DNA from: Lasiodiplodia sp. COLG20
Lineage: Eukaryota; Ascomycota; Dothideomycetes; Botryosphaeriales; Botryosphaeriaceae
Direction: 5' to 3'
Length of the DNA stretch: 64,000 bases
Assembly (NCBI GenBank): GCA_009801085.1
Contig: VNWV01000004.1
Coordinates: 2,542,001 to 2,606,000 of the forward strand
Positions 22,474 through 35,026 of the stretch are shown here, piece by piece. How positions within the stretch are numbered: position 1 is the first letter of the stretch; every line of letters starts with the position of its first letter. The notes below the pieces were generated by a model that ran no database searches, was not told the origin of the DNA, and was given only the letters and a program-made list of their open reading frames with translations. The position numbers and the translations under genes are program-made.

Positions 22474-23635
22474 ATGCGTTCCGCGCGCTCCCTACGAAGG
22501 ACCAACCCCATTACCATCGTGCTCGCTGCGCTTCTCTGTTTTGGCTTCCTGTTCTTCATATTCTCTTCCGATGCCGACAGCTCGATAAGCCCGCACCAGC
22601 TGCGCACCTCCGCCGCCAATGCGCTGTCGCCGCCGTCGATGCCGTTCCGGAAGCCCAAGGGCGACGCCGAGCTGGCACCTCCTCCGGTCGTGCATTATCA
22701 CATGAACAACCTCACCACCACGAGCGATCCTGTCGGCAACCACGAGTCCGTTCTCATCCTGACCCCGATGGCGCGCTTCTACCAGGAATACTGGGACAAC
22801 CTCCTGAAGCTGAGCTACCCCCACGAGCTCATCTCGCTTGGTTTCATATTACCAAAGACACGCGAAGGAAACGCCGCCACTGCCGCCCTCCAAGAGCAGA
22901 TTGCAAAGACGCAGAAGGGGCCCCAGAAGAAGCGCTTCAAAAGTATCACCATCCTGCGCCAGGACACCGAGATCCCCCTGCAGTCACAGGAGGAGGCTGA
23001 GCGCCACAAGCTGGAGAACCAGAAGTCAAGGCGCGCAGCAATGTCCAAGGCGCGCAACTCGTTGCTGTTCACGACTTTGGGGCCGACGACGTCTTGGGTG
23101 CTCTGGCTGGATTCGGACGTCGTGGAAACACCTCCAACTCTTATCCAGGACCTTGCATCGCACAACAAGCCGATTATCGTTCCCAACTGCTACCAGCGCT
23201 ACTACAACGAGGACTCCAAGAAAATGGACATCCGGCCGTACGACTTCAACTCCTGGATTGATAGCCCTACGGCGCAGGATCTGGCTAAAGGCATGGGCAA
23301 GGACGACATTTTGCTGGAGGGCTATGCTGAGATGGCGACGTATCGCTCGCTGATGGCGTACATGAAGGACGGTGGCGATGGCAACCAGGACAAGGAAATA
23401 GAGCTCGATGGCGTTGGCGGCACGGCTTTGCTGGTTAAGGCGGACGTCCACAGAGATGGGGCCATGTTCCCGCCGTTCGCGTTCTACCATCTGATTGAAA
23501 CCGAAGGGTTTGCTAAGATGGCGTCGAGATTGGGGTGGAAAAGCTACGGGTTACCCAACTATCTTGTAAGTCTCCACCGCCCAAGGCTTTGGCCTGCATT
23601 AACCTCTGCTGCAGGTATACCACTATAACGAGTAA
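22474..23635 (+). CDS. MNN9: Mnn9/Anp1-family mannosyltransferase (GT62)
   Basis: Mnn9 is a Golgi alpha-1,6-mannosyltransferase subunit of the mannan polymerase complexes that lengthen N-glycan outer chains. Two exons (22474-23565, 23615-23635) give 370 residues. It is a type II membrane protein: a short basic cytosolic tail, a hydrophobic anchor at about residues 12-30, a stem, then the catalytic domain starting ESVLILTPMARFYQEYW. The metal/nucleotide-sugar motif is DSD at residues 213-215 (WVLWLDSDVV). Strongly conserved blocks GYAEMATYRSLMAY and GVGGTALLVKADVHRDGAMF follow. The last exon supplies only VYHYNE, the normal family end, which confirms the 49-base intron. Wording is closer to Mnn9 than to Anp1 or Van1. 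Confidence 0.95.
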
Positions 23636-24865
23636 TAGACTTCTTGTTCACGGGGCGGCGTTAGGGGCTACGATGGGTTTTCTGAGAATAGTGCAGCAGG
23701 ACAATAAAGCCGTTTATTTTCGTGAAGGATGCGGGTGTCGATCCCCGAATGCAGCAAGACTAGGCATCGCCAAGCCAGAGGAGCATGAACGTGATCTGGG
23801 ACAAGGCTGAACGTTTTGCATGTGCATCAGCCACCCGAGCGTCATCCCGCGCGTCTCGAGCTGCGATGGGCGCCCGGGCGAATGGCCAGCCCCGCACAGC
23901 GAGATGGTGTCATGGCAATTCTCCGCCGCGGGGTGGTGTTGCGGCGGGCACCGAGGCGCGACGCATCTGCATGGATCGCGCCGGTAGAGGCGGCAGCAGG
24001 GCGAGATCTGCTTCGGCTACGTGCACCTGCAGGGACCTTGGCCTCTGGCCCCAGGACAAACAACACCACTCCTCGCCGACCGGCGCTCTGTCGCTGCGGT
24101 TCTGCGGGCGCCCGCCAGTGCGCTGACTTGAGGCCCTCAGTACGCTCGGCTACGGCCCCAAAAATAAGCCAGGCCCGGCCCTCAGAAGGCGCAACCTCGC
24201 CGCTCTTTACCCTTTTCGGGCACGAAACCTGCTCAACTGCATGCGACGGCTCCCTTGGGCGCGCCGACTCTTCGCAACCCCACGCAAGCACCTTGCAAAC
24301 GCCAGCCGTTCTCGTGCTATCGCCAGGCCTCAGGCCGCTGTTCTGCTCGCGACGCCGGGTGCCGCATCTCGCAACCCGCAGCCTGACTCCCCGCGGCTCT
24401 GCGCACCGCCTATCAAGGTACGCAACAGCACGCACGCGTCGGCTGCGCGCTGGTTACCACATGAAGCGGCGCCCGCTGACTTTCTCGTCCCAGCCCACTG
24501 GCTCGCGTTCCCGGGAAAATCTGCCCGGCCTGCTCACGCCCGCTCGCCGCCAGATTGTCCACCCTTTGTGCTTCCCCGTCTCTCCGCGAGCCCGGTAAGG
24601 TCTCAACTGCTCCGTCGCAGAGTGACAATCGGCGCACTGTCGGCCTCCTCCTTTTGATGCCCGTGCGAGCTACGGTATGCACAAGCTTCCTAGTTTGTTC
24701 CCTTGGCACCCAACATCCAACTCACCAAGCCCCTCTCTCATGAAGCCTTGTGCTCCCGTCCCGTCTGAGTCCGGACGACATGATGCAGGGGTCCGCCAGC
24801 TCACTCCACGATAGGGTGCGTGTCGATGAACCTTTCCCGCCCCGCACATCAGCGATCCAGAAGCC
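23636..24865. other. Intergenic: MNN9 to copper-fist gene
   Basis: 1.2 kb of GC-rich DNA holding the MNN9 3' end and the copper-fist promoter and leader. A 260-codon plus-strand frame at 23816-24598 is Arg/Pro/Ala-rich, matches nothing I know and is best explained by base composition. Confidence 0.5.
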
Positions 24866-26885
24866 ATGCCGTGGGTAACGATCAACGGAGAGCAAAAGAA
24901 GGTCGCCTGGTAAGTCGTTAGTCCCTGCGTCTGCCCGTCCCACCGTCCCACGCCTAGCTTCATTCTTAACTCAACTGGCTGATCCCCGTCATCTGCTACA
25001 GCGGGCCCTGCATCCGCGGTCATCGCTCGACATCATGTAATCACAAGGACCGCTTGCTACTTGAAGTCCGCAAGCCAGGCAGGCCCTTGAGCAGCTGCCC
25101 ACACGTGGGAGGAAACTGCAGCTGTGAGAGGCTCGTCATCAACTACACGATTCCAAGATGTATGTTCATGTCTCTCCTCTCGCTGACCCATTAAATGACC
25201 GTCTACGCCTAGCATCTGAATGTGCCTGTCCAAGCAACGGTGAGGAACCAGCTCCTGTGGCGGAGGTTGTCTCTTCCACCATCGGCCCCCTTATCGGCCC
25301 TTCGAATCGCGTTCAGAAATCCAAACGAAAGTCCGTCAGCAACAGTCGAAACCCTGCTTCTCTTGAGAAGGCTATCAAGGCTGCGCAGGATGCCGAGCAG
25401 AAACTAAAGATTGAACCGCCCAAATCCTGCTGTGGCTCTAAACAGCCACCCGCCGCTACAGGGAGTAGCAACACTTCGCCAGCGCCGACCACTGAGGGCA
25501 GTTCACCAAGTAGCCATGATGATGGTCCCACATACTCGGAGTCGGCTTGCTGCTCGTCGAAAGCAACCTCTGAGCTGAATACCAAGCCACTCAACATACA
25601 GCTTGAGACGCGCAAGCAGAGTACCGGTTACGCTTCCACCGCCCAGGTCCAAGGCTGGGAGCACATAACAATGGATGGCAATTCTGCTTCTAAGACAATC
25701 GTTGAAGAGCCTCCGAGAATCAAGGGCAGCTGTTGCGGGGGTGGAAACACCGCTCAAAAAGAGCACCCCACCAACCCGCCAAGCCAGGGATTAAACATGT
25801 CAACGCAAGGCGACATCCATCAACAGGCTCCAAGTCAAGCTGCTAGCGGTAACTACTCACGCATACCGCCAGCACATCAATCATTCGGGCAAGGCCAACA
25901 GTATCCATTCTACGCTAGCCAGCAACCGTTCGGCAATCCTTTGCAAAGCAATGCTTTCTCCCGCGCTCCGTCGAACGGCATGCATTACTCCACAAACGGC
26001 GCCTCGCCGACTCAGCTCGCATCATACTACCCCTTCGGGATGGGCCCGCAACTCTCGAGCGGCTTTGAGACTAACATTACCGATGTCATGCACAACTGCA
26101 CATGCGGCGACGCCTGTGCCTGTCTCGGATGTGCCGTCCACCCGCGTAACGAGACCACTCTCCGTCATTTACAGGAAGTGGCGAATTTCATGATCCAGGA
26201 TCCATTCTATGCTAACCCCTCCTCACCTCTGTACAACGACGATAATATCCAATACCAGCCCGCATATCAAATTCCTGAGCCTACAAACACTGCCGGTGTA
26301 GATAGTTCATGGCGGGCTGGAAAGCTAGGACACCCTTACCAGCAACAATCTTCGTTCCAACATCCCGGATTGCCCTATCCGCAAGATACAAATGGAGGCT
26401 CATTCTGGCCAACTAGCAATGGCTCAACAGTTCGTTCCGTTCAGGCTACGCCTACAAACGAAATGTCACAATTTACCTTCCAAGAATCTCGAAGTAGCCA
26501 AGGTGTTGTGCAGCACGAAAGCCAAAACATTCAGCCTGGCCAACTTGCCTTTCAGCGCACGACCTCTTTCGACTCTTCCATTCCGAACAGTTTCGCCACA
26601 CCAGAGCCGGCGCCGTCAACGGCTGCAACTGACACACCAACGCTATCTCCATCATCCTTTTTCTGGCAACAAGTCGAACTTCCCGGGTGTGATGACGCGA
26701 GCGGAGCGTGCCGCTGTGGCGACGGTTGCCAGTGTGTTGGCTGTCTGACTCACGGTGGTCATGACGGTGTGCCTCTGACACAATCAAGTGGTGACTATCC
26801 AAGCAGGTCTGGGTTTCAGTCCCAGGCGGAGCAAAGTCAGATGAAGTCGATAGATGGTGCACTTGATGCGAAGCCCGCTGGATGA
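24866..26885 (+). CDS. Copper-fist transcription factor (Cuf1/Mac1/Grisea type)
   Basis: Three exons (24866-24909, 25002-25159, 25213-26885) give 624 residues. The N-terminal copper fist spans roughly residues 1-60: zinc ligands C15, C18, C27 and H29, the RGHR motif at 20-23 and the minor-groove motif KPGRP near 39-43. The first intron interrupts Cys15 (TG|C). The middle is rich in Ser, Gln and Asn with several CC pairs (SCCGS, ACCSS, SCCGGG). Two C-terminal motifs, CTCGDACACLGCAVH near 363 and CRCGDGCQCVGCLTH near 567, share the pattern CxCGxxCxCxGCxxH. Such Cys-His motifs bind Cu(I) in copper-sensing factors. The protein probably controls copper uptake genes, sensing copper through these motifs, but ACE1-like detoxification control cannot be excluded. 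Confidence 0.95.
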
Positions 26886-27771
26886 GCAGATGGACATGGG
26901 TGTTGCATTGAAGTCCAAACCAAACCAAACCAAATTGAGCCAACACCACGATGGTGAAGGTAGCATCGTTCAGGGCATTCCCGGACGAAATGACCGAACT
27001 TCGGGCCTAGGTTACGCTATTCCGCTATGTCGAGCAAGCTGATATGCGATGTGCAGGACGTTTCTCATTAATCCTGTTACATATGCATGCTGCTACGCAA
27101 GGAGGCGTGGAAAGCAACGGCCTCTTGGCACACCTTAGGGGGGAAGAATCAGGCGTAATAAGCGTGAAGGATAGCTTGCAAACGCTGTAGTCGCAAGCGC
27201 CGATTACGCTTAGAATTTGTAGCTGCTAGTATAGCGAAGACGACACCGTTCAGAAAATCCAAGCCTTGTTTAGCAATCCAGCGTATTTGACAGTAAGCCG
27301 CAACGCGGCGCCTCAAGTTTGCTGTAATCAAGTAAAGTCATCGTGAAGTGAAAAAGTAGTCACATTGGTGCGCCACATGGATTTGGTAGGGTGTGCGGGA
27401 AATTCTCGGTCGCAAATCGCAAGGATGGTGCTGTCGCCGCTGTCGCCCACCATGATTTTTGGTGTTGAGAGTAGCTTCTGCAAGCTCGCTTAAATTTCGC
27501 ACAGAAATTGAGCAACGCTTTCTCTTCTCCACGAGCGACCACCGACGACCTCGACAACCCCACAGGCCCATCCTCGTAAGTCCAACCGTTCATCCTCCTC
27601 GCGATGCAACGAGCGAGCCTCAGCAACGGCTGAGGCGTCTGCGCGGCCGCCGCTGCGCGACACCACAGCCCGCGCTCGATCAAGACGGAACAGAGTCTCG
27701 CAAGTTGCTTCGGAGGGATTCTGAAGCGTCAATTGCTGACTCGGGGTTTTTGCAGTGGAGCGACTGTCAAG
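26886..27771. other. Intergenic: copper-fist 3' end, RPL5 promoter and leader
   Basis: The first part is the 3' region of the copper-fist gene, with a short ACCAA-type tandem repeat at about 26916-26935. The second part, from roughly 27480, is pyrimidine-rich RPL5 promoter and leader, including a probable leader intron listed separately. Confidence 0.55.
27576..27755 (+). other. Probable 5' leader intron of RPL5
   Basis: A donor GTAAGT at 27576 and an acceptor in GGTTTTTGCAG ending at 27755 enclose 180 bases, with a branch-like TGCTGAC about 20 bases before the acceptor. The RPL5 ATG follows 16 bases later. Ribosomal protein genes of filamentous fungi often have leader introns. Inferred from splice signals only. 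Confidence 0.55.
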
Positions 27772-28740
27772 ATGCCTTTCACCAAGCTCGTCAAGAACAA
27801 CGCGTACTTCTCGTAGGTCATCCGTCTCGAAAATCGCCCGCGAACGCATCCCGCTGACGAACATTGCAGCCGCTACCAGGTGAAGTACAAGCGTAGGAGG
27901 TCCGGCAAGACCGACTACTACGCTCGCAAGAAGCTCATCGCCCAGGCCAAGAACAAGTACAACGCCCCCAAGTACCGCCTGGTCGTTCGCTTCACGAACC
28001 GCGACATCATCTGCCAGATCGTTTCCTCTGAGCTCAACGGCGACAAGATCCTCGTCGCCGCCTACGCCCACGAGCTCAAGCGCTATGGCATCACCCACGG
28101 TCTGACCAACTGGTCTGCCGCCTACGCTACCGGCCTTCTCGTCGCTCGCCGCGCCCTGAAGAAGCTCAACCTCGACGAGACCTTCAAGGGTGTCGAGGAG
28201 CCCGATGGAGAGTACGCCCTCACCGAGGCTGCCGAGGGTGATGACGGTGAGGAGCGCCGTCCCTTCAAGGTCTTCCTTGATGTCGGTCTCGTCCGCACCT
28301 CGACCGGTAACCGTGTCTTCGGTGCCATGAAGGGTGCCTCCGACGGCGGTCTCTACGTCCCCCACTCCGAGAACCGCTTCCCCGGTTTCGACATCGAGTC
28401 CAAGGAGCTCGATGCTGAGGTCCTCCGCAAGTACATCTACGGCGGTCACGTCGCTGAGTACATGGAGACTCTCGCCGACGACGATGAGGAGCGCTACAAG
28501 TCGCAGTTCTCGGGCTACATCGATGAGGACGTCGAGGCCGACGGTCTTGAGGAGCTCTACGAGGAGGCCTTCAAGCAGATCCGCGCCGATCCCTTCAAGG
28601 CCGACCCTGATGCCAAGGCCAAGAAGTCCAAGGACGAGTACAAGCAGGAGTCGCTGAAGTACAAGCAGCACAAGCTCACCAAGGCGCAGAAGGAGGAGCG
28701 CGTCCAGGCCAAGATTGCTCAGCTCAAGGAGGATTTGTAA
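27772..28740 (+). CDS. RPL5: Large-subunit ribosomal protein L5 (uL18)
   Basis: uL18 binds 5S rRNA and, with uL5, docks it on the large ribosomal subunit. Two exons (27772-27812, 27870-28740) give 303 residues, close to the 297 of yeast. The start MPFTKLVKNNAYFS, the basic RYQVKYKRRRSGKTDYYARK block, the central FTNRDIICQIV, the EDGEY-like loop, RVFGAMKGASDGGLYVPHS and the Lys-rich C-terminal tail are all standard. The 57-base intron splits a Ser codon (TC|C). Codons are strongly C-ending, as expected for a very highly expressed gene. That bias also produces a 393-codon antisense frame, which is not real. Confidence 0.98.
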
Positions 28741-29634
28741 ACGGGGCCACCAAAAGCTATGGGTTCATGGGTTCGGCGTATAGCTGGATAGGGATTTGTC
28801 GGTACTACGCTCGGTGCAGCATGCAGTCCCTAAGGGGAGTGTGGATGGCAGTTTCATGAATTCAAGACATCATGCATCCGCACACAGATCAGATACCCGT
28901 CTTTGAAATGCATTTTGACTCGATCCATGGTGCTCGGTGGCGTTAGTGAGGGGCGAGCGAGCCGCGCTGGCCAGACTCCCCACGAATGGATGCCAAGCGC
29001 AGCCTGCATGTCACGCGGGCGCTGCAGAAGGGACCTCGGTCTTCATATCGCGGGACTGTGCATTTTATCTTGTCGAGTGCAGATTTGCTACGTGGGCGAA
29101 GCCGCTGGAAGCGCGTTGCACCTGTTTAGTTATCCCAGCAATAATAGGGCGGCCGAGATTGTCAGCTGAGGGCCGTGTGAGCGAAGACCCTTAGTAGGTC
29201 GCAGAGCGATGACGCACGGCGAACCCGTAGTATCCCTTCGGGGCCGCAACCAATCCCGTCGCACATCCACTTAATTGCCTTGGGTCTTGCCTCCGCCTTA
29301 GAAACCAGAATACCCATAGAATCGCCCAACTGCCTCCCTCCCTCAACCGATATCACCGCCCCCCGCTGTAGTCGATCGATATTGGCGCGAAACGCGATGG
29401 CGCGCTACACCTTATAGCACGGAACATACTCGATCGCGCCGTGGGCCTGCTTACGCCGGCGCTCTGATATTGTCCTCCGCCCTCGCGCCCTGTTCGTCCT
29501 TTCGCCGTGCGCCTCGAGGTCCGCGATCGCCGTCCCCGAATCAGATATAGCCGCCACAGCGGCGCGCCTGGCGTTGAACCCGTGAAGCACACCGACTCTG
29601 ACATTCCATTCACCACTGCCGGACCAGAAAAGAC
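28741..29634. other. Intergenic: RPL5 3' end to LRR gene
   Basis: 894 bases with the RPL5 3' region and the promoter of the leucine-rich-repeat gene. No TATA box or repeat stands out. Confidence 0.55.
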
Positions 29635-32600
29635 ATGGAGGGGATACACGGAGTAGACGTCAGCTGGCTACATCACTCGAACAAAGGTGAGCGGAATTCC
29701 TCGGCCTCGCGATGCGTGCGCTTCGCGACCGGAGCAGCGCCGCCGCAAAATGTTGAGCGAGCACGTCAGAAATCGGCTGGAGCTGACACCGTCAAGATAA
29801 CCAACAACGCGCGCACCCGCCCACCGCTCCTGCCGCAGCGCGAGATCCTGCGCCTCCAGCTACCAACGGCTCGCAAGCCGCTGCCATCGCCGCCGCCCCG
29901 CCCGCGCCTTCGCACACTACCGAATCCCCGAAGCCGGAAGAGCCCTTCAATGGCGTCCACGACGTGAAGGAGCAAGTAGAGGAGAAGCCAGCGGCCGCCG
30001 CGCAACCAGAGGCGAACAATGCCACGAGCCAACCGAAGCCGATACAGAAGCGTCCGTCTCTGCTGGGCCGCAGCGCCTCCGATAAGTCCGGCACGACCCC
30101 GCCCGATTCGCGGTCTCAATCGAGGAGGGGATCGTGGGTTACGAGCATAGCTTCCAAGTTTTCCTCATCGCAGCAAGCCGTGAACCATGCCAATGCCACG
30201 AACGGCAGCAATGCGCCGAATGGCAAGCCGCAGGTCAACGGCGGTGGTGGTGGCGGTGGTAGCGGCCTACCGCTTATCAACCCGTACTCGCCCGGTCTCG
30301 GCACCCCCACCCCACCCACCAATGGCCAGCAACAGCATCAGCACGGCGAGGATATGGAACCCTACGTACCACAGCCGCCCGAGACGTCACGGGTGTCATT
30401 CCTGTCGAATGCCTTGAGACGCCTCTCTTCGGGATCGCAGGCGCCGCCGCCGAGCAAGGTTACTGGCAACGGAGGCGTGTGTCCTCGACGGGTCATGAAT
30501 ATCGATCACAATCGCGAAAGATGTCTCGTGCCGGAATTGGACAGCTCGAAGCTACGGAGGGTTGCCTTTTGCGTCGATGTGGAAATCGCCGGCGCACCGC
30601 GGTACAAAGAAGACGGCGACTCTCCAGAACGGAAGAAGCGGGCCATGACGAAAGATAAGAAGCTGAAGGAGCGGGGCGAAGGCGAGGCGTTGAAACATCC
30701 AGACGCTGTTGCATGCCAGAAAGAGAAGGATGGCGTGGTTCAGGTCAGCAACGAAGAGGTGGGAAATGACGAAGCGCCAAACCCGGAAGGTACGGTAATT
30801 GAAGGCGAGGATAAGAAGGGGGAGTCTAGCAATAAAAAGAAGGAAAAGAAGAAGAGGTCGGAAGCGGAGCGGAAGGAGCGGAAGGAGAAGAAAAGACGAA
30901 AGGCAGAAGAGAATGGGTCCGTTCCAATGGAGCTGACGCGAGATGACGATGGGGGAAGCTCGACGCCACAATCAGCGGATACCAAGCCGTCAAAGCCTCA
31001 AGATCGTCCGACGACGGACCCGCTGAGAATATATCGCAGATGCTGCCAATTGAGAGAAACGCCGATTTTGAAGCGGATCAGCGAGCAACTTCAGGAGGCA
31101 GCAAGAGGTCCCATCGAGACTCCCGGTGTTGTCACTTGCCTGAATCTTACGGGCTCAAGGTTGACACTGGCCGATATGAACACGCTTGGCGACTGGCTTG
31201 CGGTGGTTCCCGTCAAGAAGCTGCTTCTGGAAGACTCGGAACTCACGGATGAAGGATTGCGCGTCATTCTTGCGGGGCTGCTGGCCGCCAAACCTCCGGA
31301 CTACAACAAACGCTCATCCGTCTCTACGAAAACAGACTCAACCAAGAGCTTCCAGGAAAGGACGGGCGTCGTGGAGAAACTGAGCCTCAAGAACAATCCA
31401 AGGATCACACGAGAAGGATGGAAACACATCAGCCTGTTCATCTACATGTGTCGGTCACTCAAGGCATTGGACGTCTCTCACATCCCGTTCCCGCAACCGC
31501 GCGCACCCCCGAAGATCCATCCATCGGAACAAAAAAAGCAGATCAAAGTGCCGGTCGACGACATTGCGGAAATCTTGAATAAATCTGTGTCGGAACGGCT
31601 CGGCGGCGCTCATCTGGAGGAACTACTGATGACGGAATGCGGATTGAATGCTCAGAACATCCGCAAAATCATTGATGGTGTCATCGTCAGCGGCATCCAA
31701 AGGCTAGGGCTGTCCAACAACTCCATCGATGCAGAGGGTATAGAGCACGTCGTACGATATCTCCGCTCTGGCGTATGCCACGGCCTAGATTTGGGCGGAA
31801 ATGATTTGCGCGACCGAATGCAGCAGCTTTGCGAAGGTCTGCACGACAGATGTCCCCTGTGGGCACTGAGTCTCGCAGACTGCAACCTGTGTCCAGATTC
31901 GGTAAGGTTACTATTGCCGAAACTGGTGCAGCTGCAGAACTTCCGGTTCATTGACCTGTCGCACAATCGCGATCTGTTCGCCACGGACCCCAGCGCATTG
32001 GCCATCCTGCGAAAGTACCTTCCTCAGCTTCACTACTTGAAGAGAATTCACTTGGAGGATGTATCGATCACAGCTGCTCAAGCTATTGGATTGGCGGAAG
32101 TGCTTCCGGAGTGTCCTCAGCTGGCCCATCTTACCATGTTGGAGAACCCAGAGATTACCTCGCTGGCATCTGCATCGGACGAAGCATCCCAGGAAGAAGC
32201 CTGCGCACTCTACGCATCTCTGATGGTCGCCGTCAGGGTCTCGGAGTCGATAATATGCGTTGACGTTGATGTGCCTAGTCCGGAGTCAAGCGAAGTCGTC
32301 AAGGCTCTTGCCAAGCAAGTGGTCGCTTACTGTCTTCGGAATATGGAGCGTGCTACAGCGCACGAGACTGCTGCTCTGGCCGAGAGCGCTCCTGGTGCTC
32401 CCGGCGCCACAGCTAGCGGTGCCGAGAATGTTGAGATTCCCGAAGTGCTCCTTCATCTGGTTGGACACGGAGAAGACTCTGACGATAGTGATGAGGACTC
32501 TGCCGCGCCCGACGAGGACTACATTGTCGGAGGCACCGGGTTGGTCAAGGCACTCAACTACTGTCTGCTTGAGAAGGCGTCCGACAACCTTAGGCGGAAG

Positions 32601-33548
32601 AGCATGCCTGGCAGTCGTCCCGGCAGCGGAGCCGCGACTCCACGCAGCTCGAGCAGGCTCGGTAACCGCGAACAGCGCTCGGCAAAGGCCAAGAGCATGT
32701 CGAAGGATCTGCTGGCCAGCGCACGCAAGATCAGAGCACGCCTTCAGCCCGCACTGGCCAGAGAGGCGCGCGCCGGTGACGAGATGGCCTACAAGCGGCT
32801 GATGTTCCTGGACAACACGCTGCAGGGCATCATCCAGCGCTTCGAGGACGAGTACCCGGAGTGCCGTGTCCACCACCACCGCCCGCCCACCGCGTCCGAG
32901 ATCTCGGCCGCGCTGGCCAACTCGATCGGCTCCCTTTCTTCCGACCGCGACGACTCGAGGTCCAACAACAACGACCACAACACCGCCACGTCATCAACGC
33001 TGTCCAAGAACGACTACACCGCGCACCACACCGGCTTCACCGCCATGGCCGACAGCGGCTCCGAAGATGAGCAAGACCTGCCGCCGCTGGGCCTGCGCTC
33101 GCGCCACAACTCGGATGTGTCGCTGGCCAGCCGTGCCCAGACCCTCGAAGAGGGCCGCATCCACAGGCTCGGCCAGTCGGTCCGGCGGGAGATCCTCAAG
33201 CCTCAAGTGCAAGACTTCTATCACCAGACGACGGGTGAAGACGACGAGACGGAGCGCGAGCCGGCACACCTGCAGCTTCTGCGCGACCAGCTGTCGCAGC
33301 TCAGCGGCGGCGAGCTGCGGGACATGGTCGTGCGCGACGGCTGGGAGGAGACGGTGCGCAAGATCGGGGCGAACGCGCAGGAGCTGCGCGAGCTGGCGCG
33401 CGAGCGGCCCGACGAGTTCGAGCAGTGGAAAGAGACGCAGATCGCGGCGCAGGTCAATGCCGGGATGGGCGTGACGGAGCGGCTGAGGAAGAAGAGCGGT
33501 AGTAACGGCAGTGGTAAGACGGAAGACGAGTGTGCGATCGAGGAATAA
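29635..33548 (+). CDS. Large leucine-rich-repeat (RNI-like) protein
   Basis: Two exons (29635-29686, 29839-33548) give about 1253 residues. The first exon encodes MEGIHGVDVSWLHHSNK, and the splice G|CG keeps the frame. Regions in order: a Pro/Ser/Asn-rich N-terminus with a Gly run; a conserved block starting MNIDHNRERCLVPELDSSKL (about residue 230) with RRVAFCVDVEIAG; a highly charged Lys/Glu coiled stretch near 350-380; ribonuclease-inhibitor-like leucine-rich repeats at about 440-800 (for example RLGLSNNSIDAEGIEHVV and GLDLGGNDLRDRM); then acidic and Ser-rich linkers and an Arg/Glu-rich end. Related fungal proteins are, as I recall, labelled cell-wall biogenesis protein Mhp1, but I cannot confirm that. 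It is probably a cytosolic scaffold. Confidence 0.9.
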
Positions 33549-34935
33549 ATAGTCCAGGGTAGAGACCGGGCGAGTGGAATGACTGGGGGATTTGGTTCGG
33601 TTTGTCTTACGGTGAGGCATTTTTTTCCATTGTCCCGAGGTCTTGATGGTCTGAGCGATTTTGTTCGCATGACTGGGGCCTCGATGACTGGATTGATGGT
33701 CGGGATCTGGGGGTTGTGGGTCTTATGAGATGTGTCTTTACGTATGGACGGCCTGTGTTTGGAGGTGAGGGAAATGGAATGGTGAAAGATTGAGGAAGAG
33801 GATCATGATGAAGACAGTCTTTTCTCCTTCAGCTACCATGTCGTTTTTTTCATCGAATTTTTTTCCTTTCTATGGGAAGCGAAGGAAAAGCTAGCGAGCG
33901 TTCCTTTTTTATTGCTTTTCTGCGCGCGCGCTGTTTGCTGTCTTTTTTCTCGTTTGTTAGCTTCTGTATTCTGTGCCACAAGTTACCCCCATCAAATTTG
34001 GGATTTAGGGAACCCCGTCCTCTTTTCACTACCCTAAGAGTCGGAGCGAGGTAGAGATGGAAGATGGAGTTTGAGAGTTGTGCGTTTGCTTTTGCAAATT
34101 GGGTCATTGGGAGGTGGTGGTGTGGTGTTTTTGTTGTTGTTGTTGTTGAAGTCGGTCGTTACAACAGCGTCTGTTGCCATGATATCAAATCGATAGTAGT
34201 AAATGCTTGCTCGGAAGAGCAGCTTATGAGTGTAACTTCCCGTGTATTTTCTGTCTGGGAGATTAGTTTTGGTTAGTCGTGGAAAAAATGTTACGCTGGC
34301 ATTCGTAATTTGATCGCATTGCCATCTGCAGGGCTTCTGGCATTCATAACAACATTCTGCTGCTGCAAAGGAATTGAAGTATCTAACAATCTCTGCCGGG
34401 ATGTTCGTAAATTTCGGCATTGTTGGGATGCAAATGTGAAGTGATGCGGCGACATGATGCGCTGGTCACCCAATGCGAAGCTTACCTGGCCAATGGCAGA
34501 GGCCTTTCCCTTACGTTCACGAAAAGCGGCGTGCCTGCTTCGTTCGACAATCCAGCGCCCAACTTCTGGCGTCACACATGCGATCCTACGTTTCATGATT
34601 ACTATAAGTTTTCCTCCGGCTCCTTCTACCTTCGGTCTTCCACAGCACCCCGCGCGCCCGCAACCGTGCAGTTCTTGCCATCATGTCGCATCCCCCACAG
34701 TGACTTCCCTCTCCTCTCTTTTTCTCTCTCCCTACCATCACTGGATTCCACTTGTGGGGCCGAAGAGAAGGACGAGGATGAGGTAAGCCCAGCATACAAG
34801 CAGTTCAGGCAACCTAACCCACAGGATGACAACACACCACCTCGTGTTCTATCAGTCCGCTCGACTTTGATAGAGGAATAGTCACTAACGACTAGTTCTC
34901 CTTATCAGAATGTAGGATCTTGGCCCGAGGCCATA

Positions 34936-35026
34936 TCAGCTGATAATACGAAGCCAGTAAGACTGAGAAGCATCCGCCCAGGAAATACGAGCCAGGAATC
35001 ACCTCAGCTGACAATACGAAGCTAGT
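34936..35026. repeat. Imperfect direct repeat with AATACGA core
   Basis: TCAGCTGATAATACGAAGCC at 34936 recurs as TCAGCTGACAATACGAAGCT at 35004. The full 23-base units differ at two positions. A weaker third form, AATACGAGCCAG, lies between them at 34984. The function is unknown. Confidence 0.6.

Noticed and set aside
23725..23760. tRNA-like GGTGTCGATCCCCG string
   Set aside because: Resembles a tRNA B box, but no acceptor stem, D arm or anticodon arm can be folded around it.
23816..24598. 260-codon plus-strand frame upstream of the copper-fist gene
   Set aside because: Arg/Pro/Ala-rich with no domain; two other frames are also open here, as expected from GC content.
24760..24780. GTCCGGACGAC string resembling the hairpin core
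   Set aside because: Only a single core is present, with no matching arm within 150 bases.
27490..28671. 393-codon minus-strand frame opposite RPL5
   Set aside because: Its Leu/Val/Gly-rich text is the reverse reading of strongly biased RPL5 codons; the sense strand is a certain ribosomal protein.
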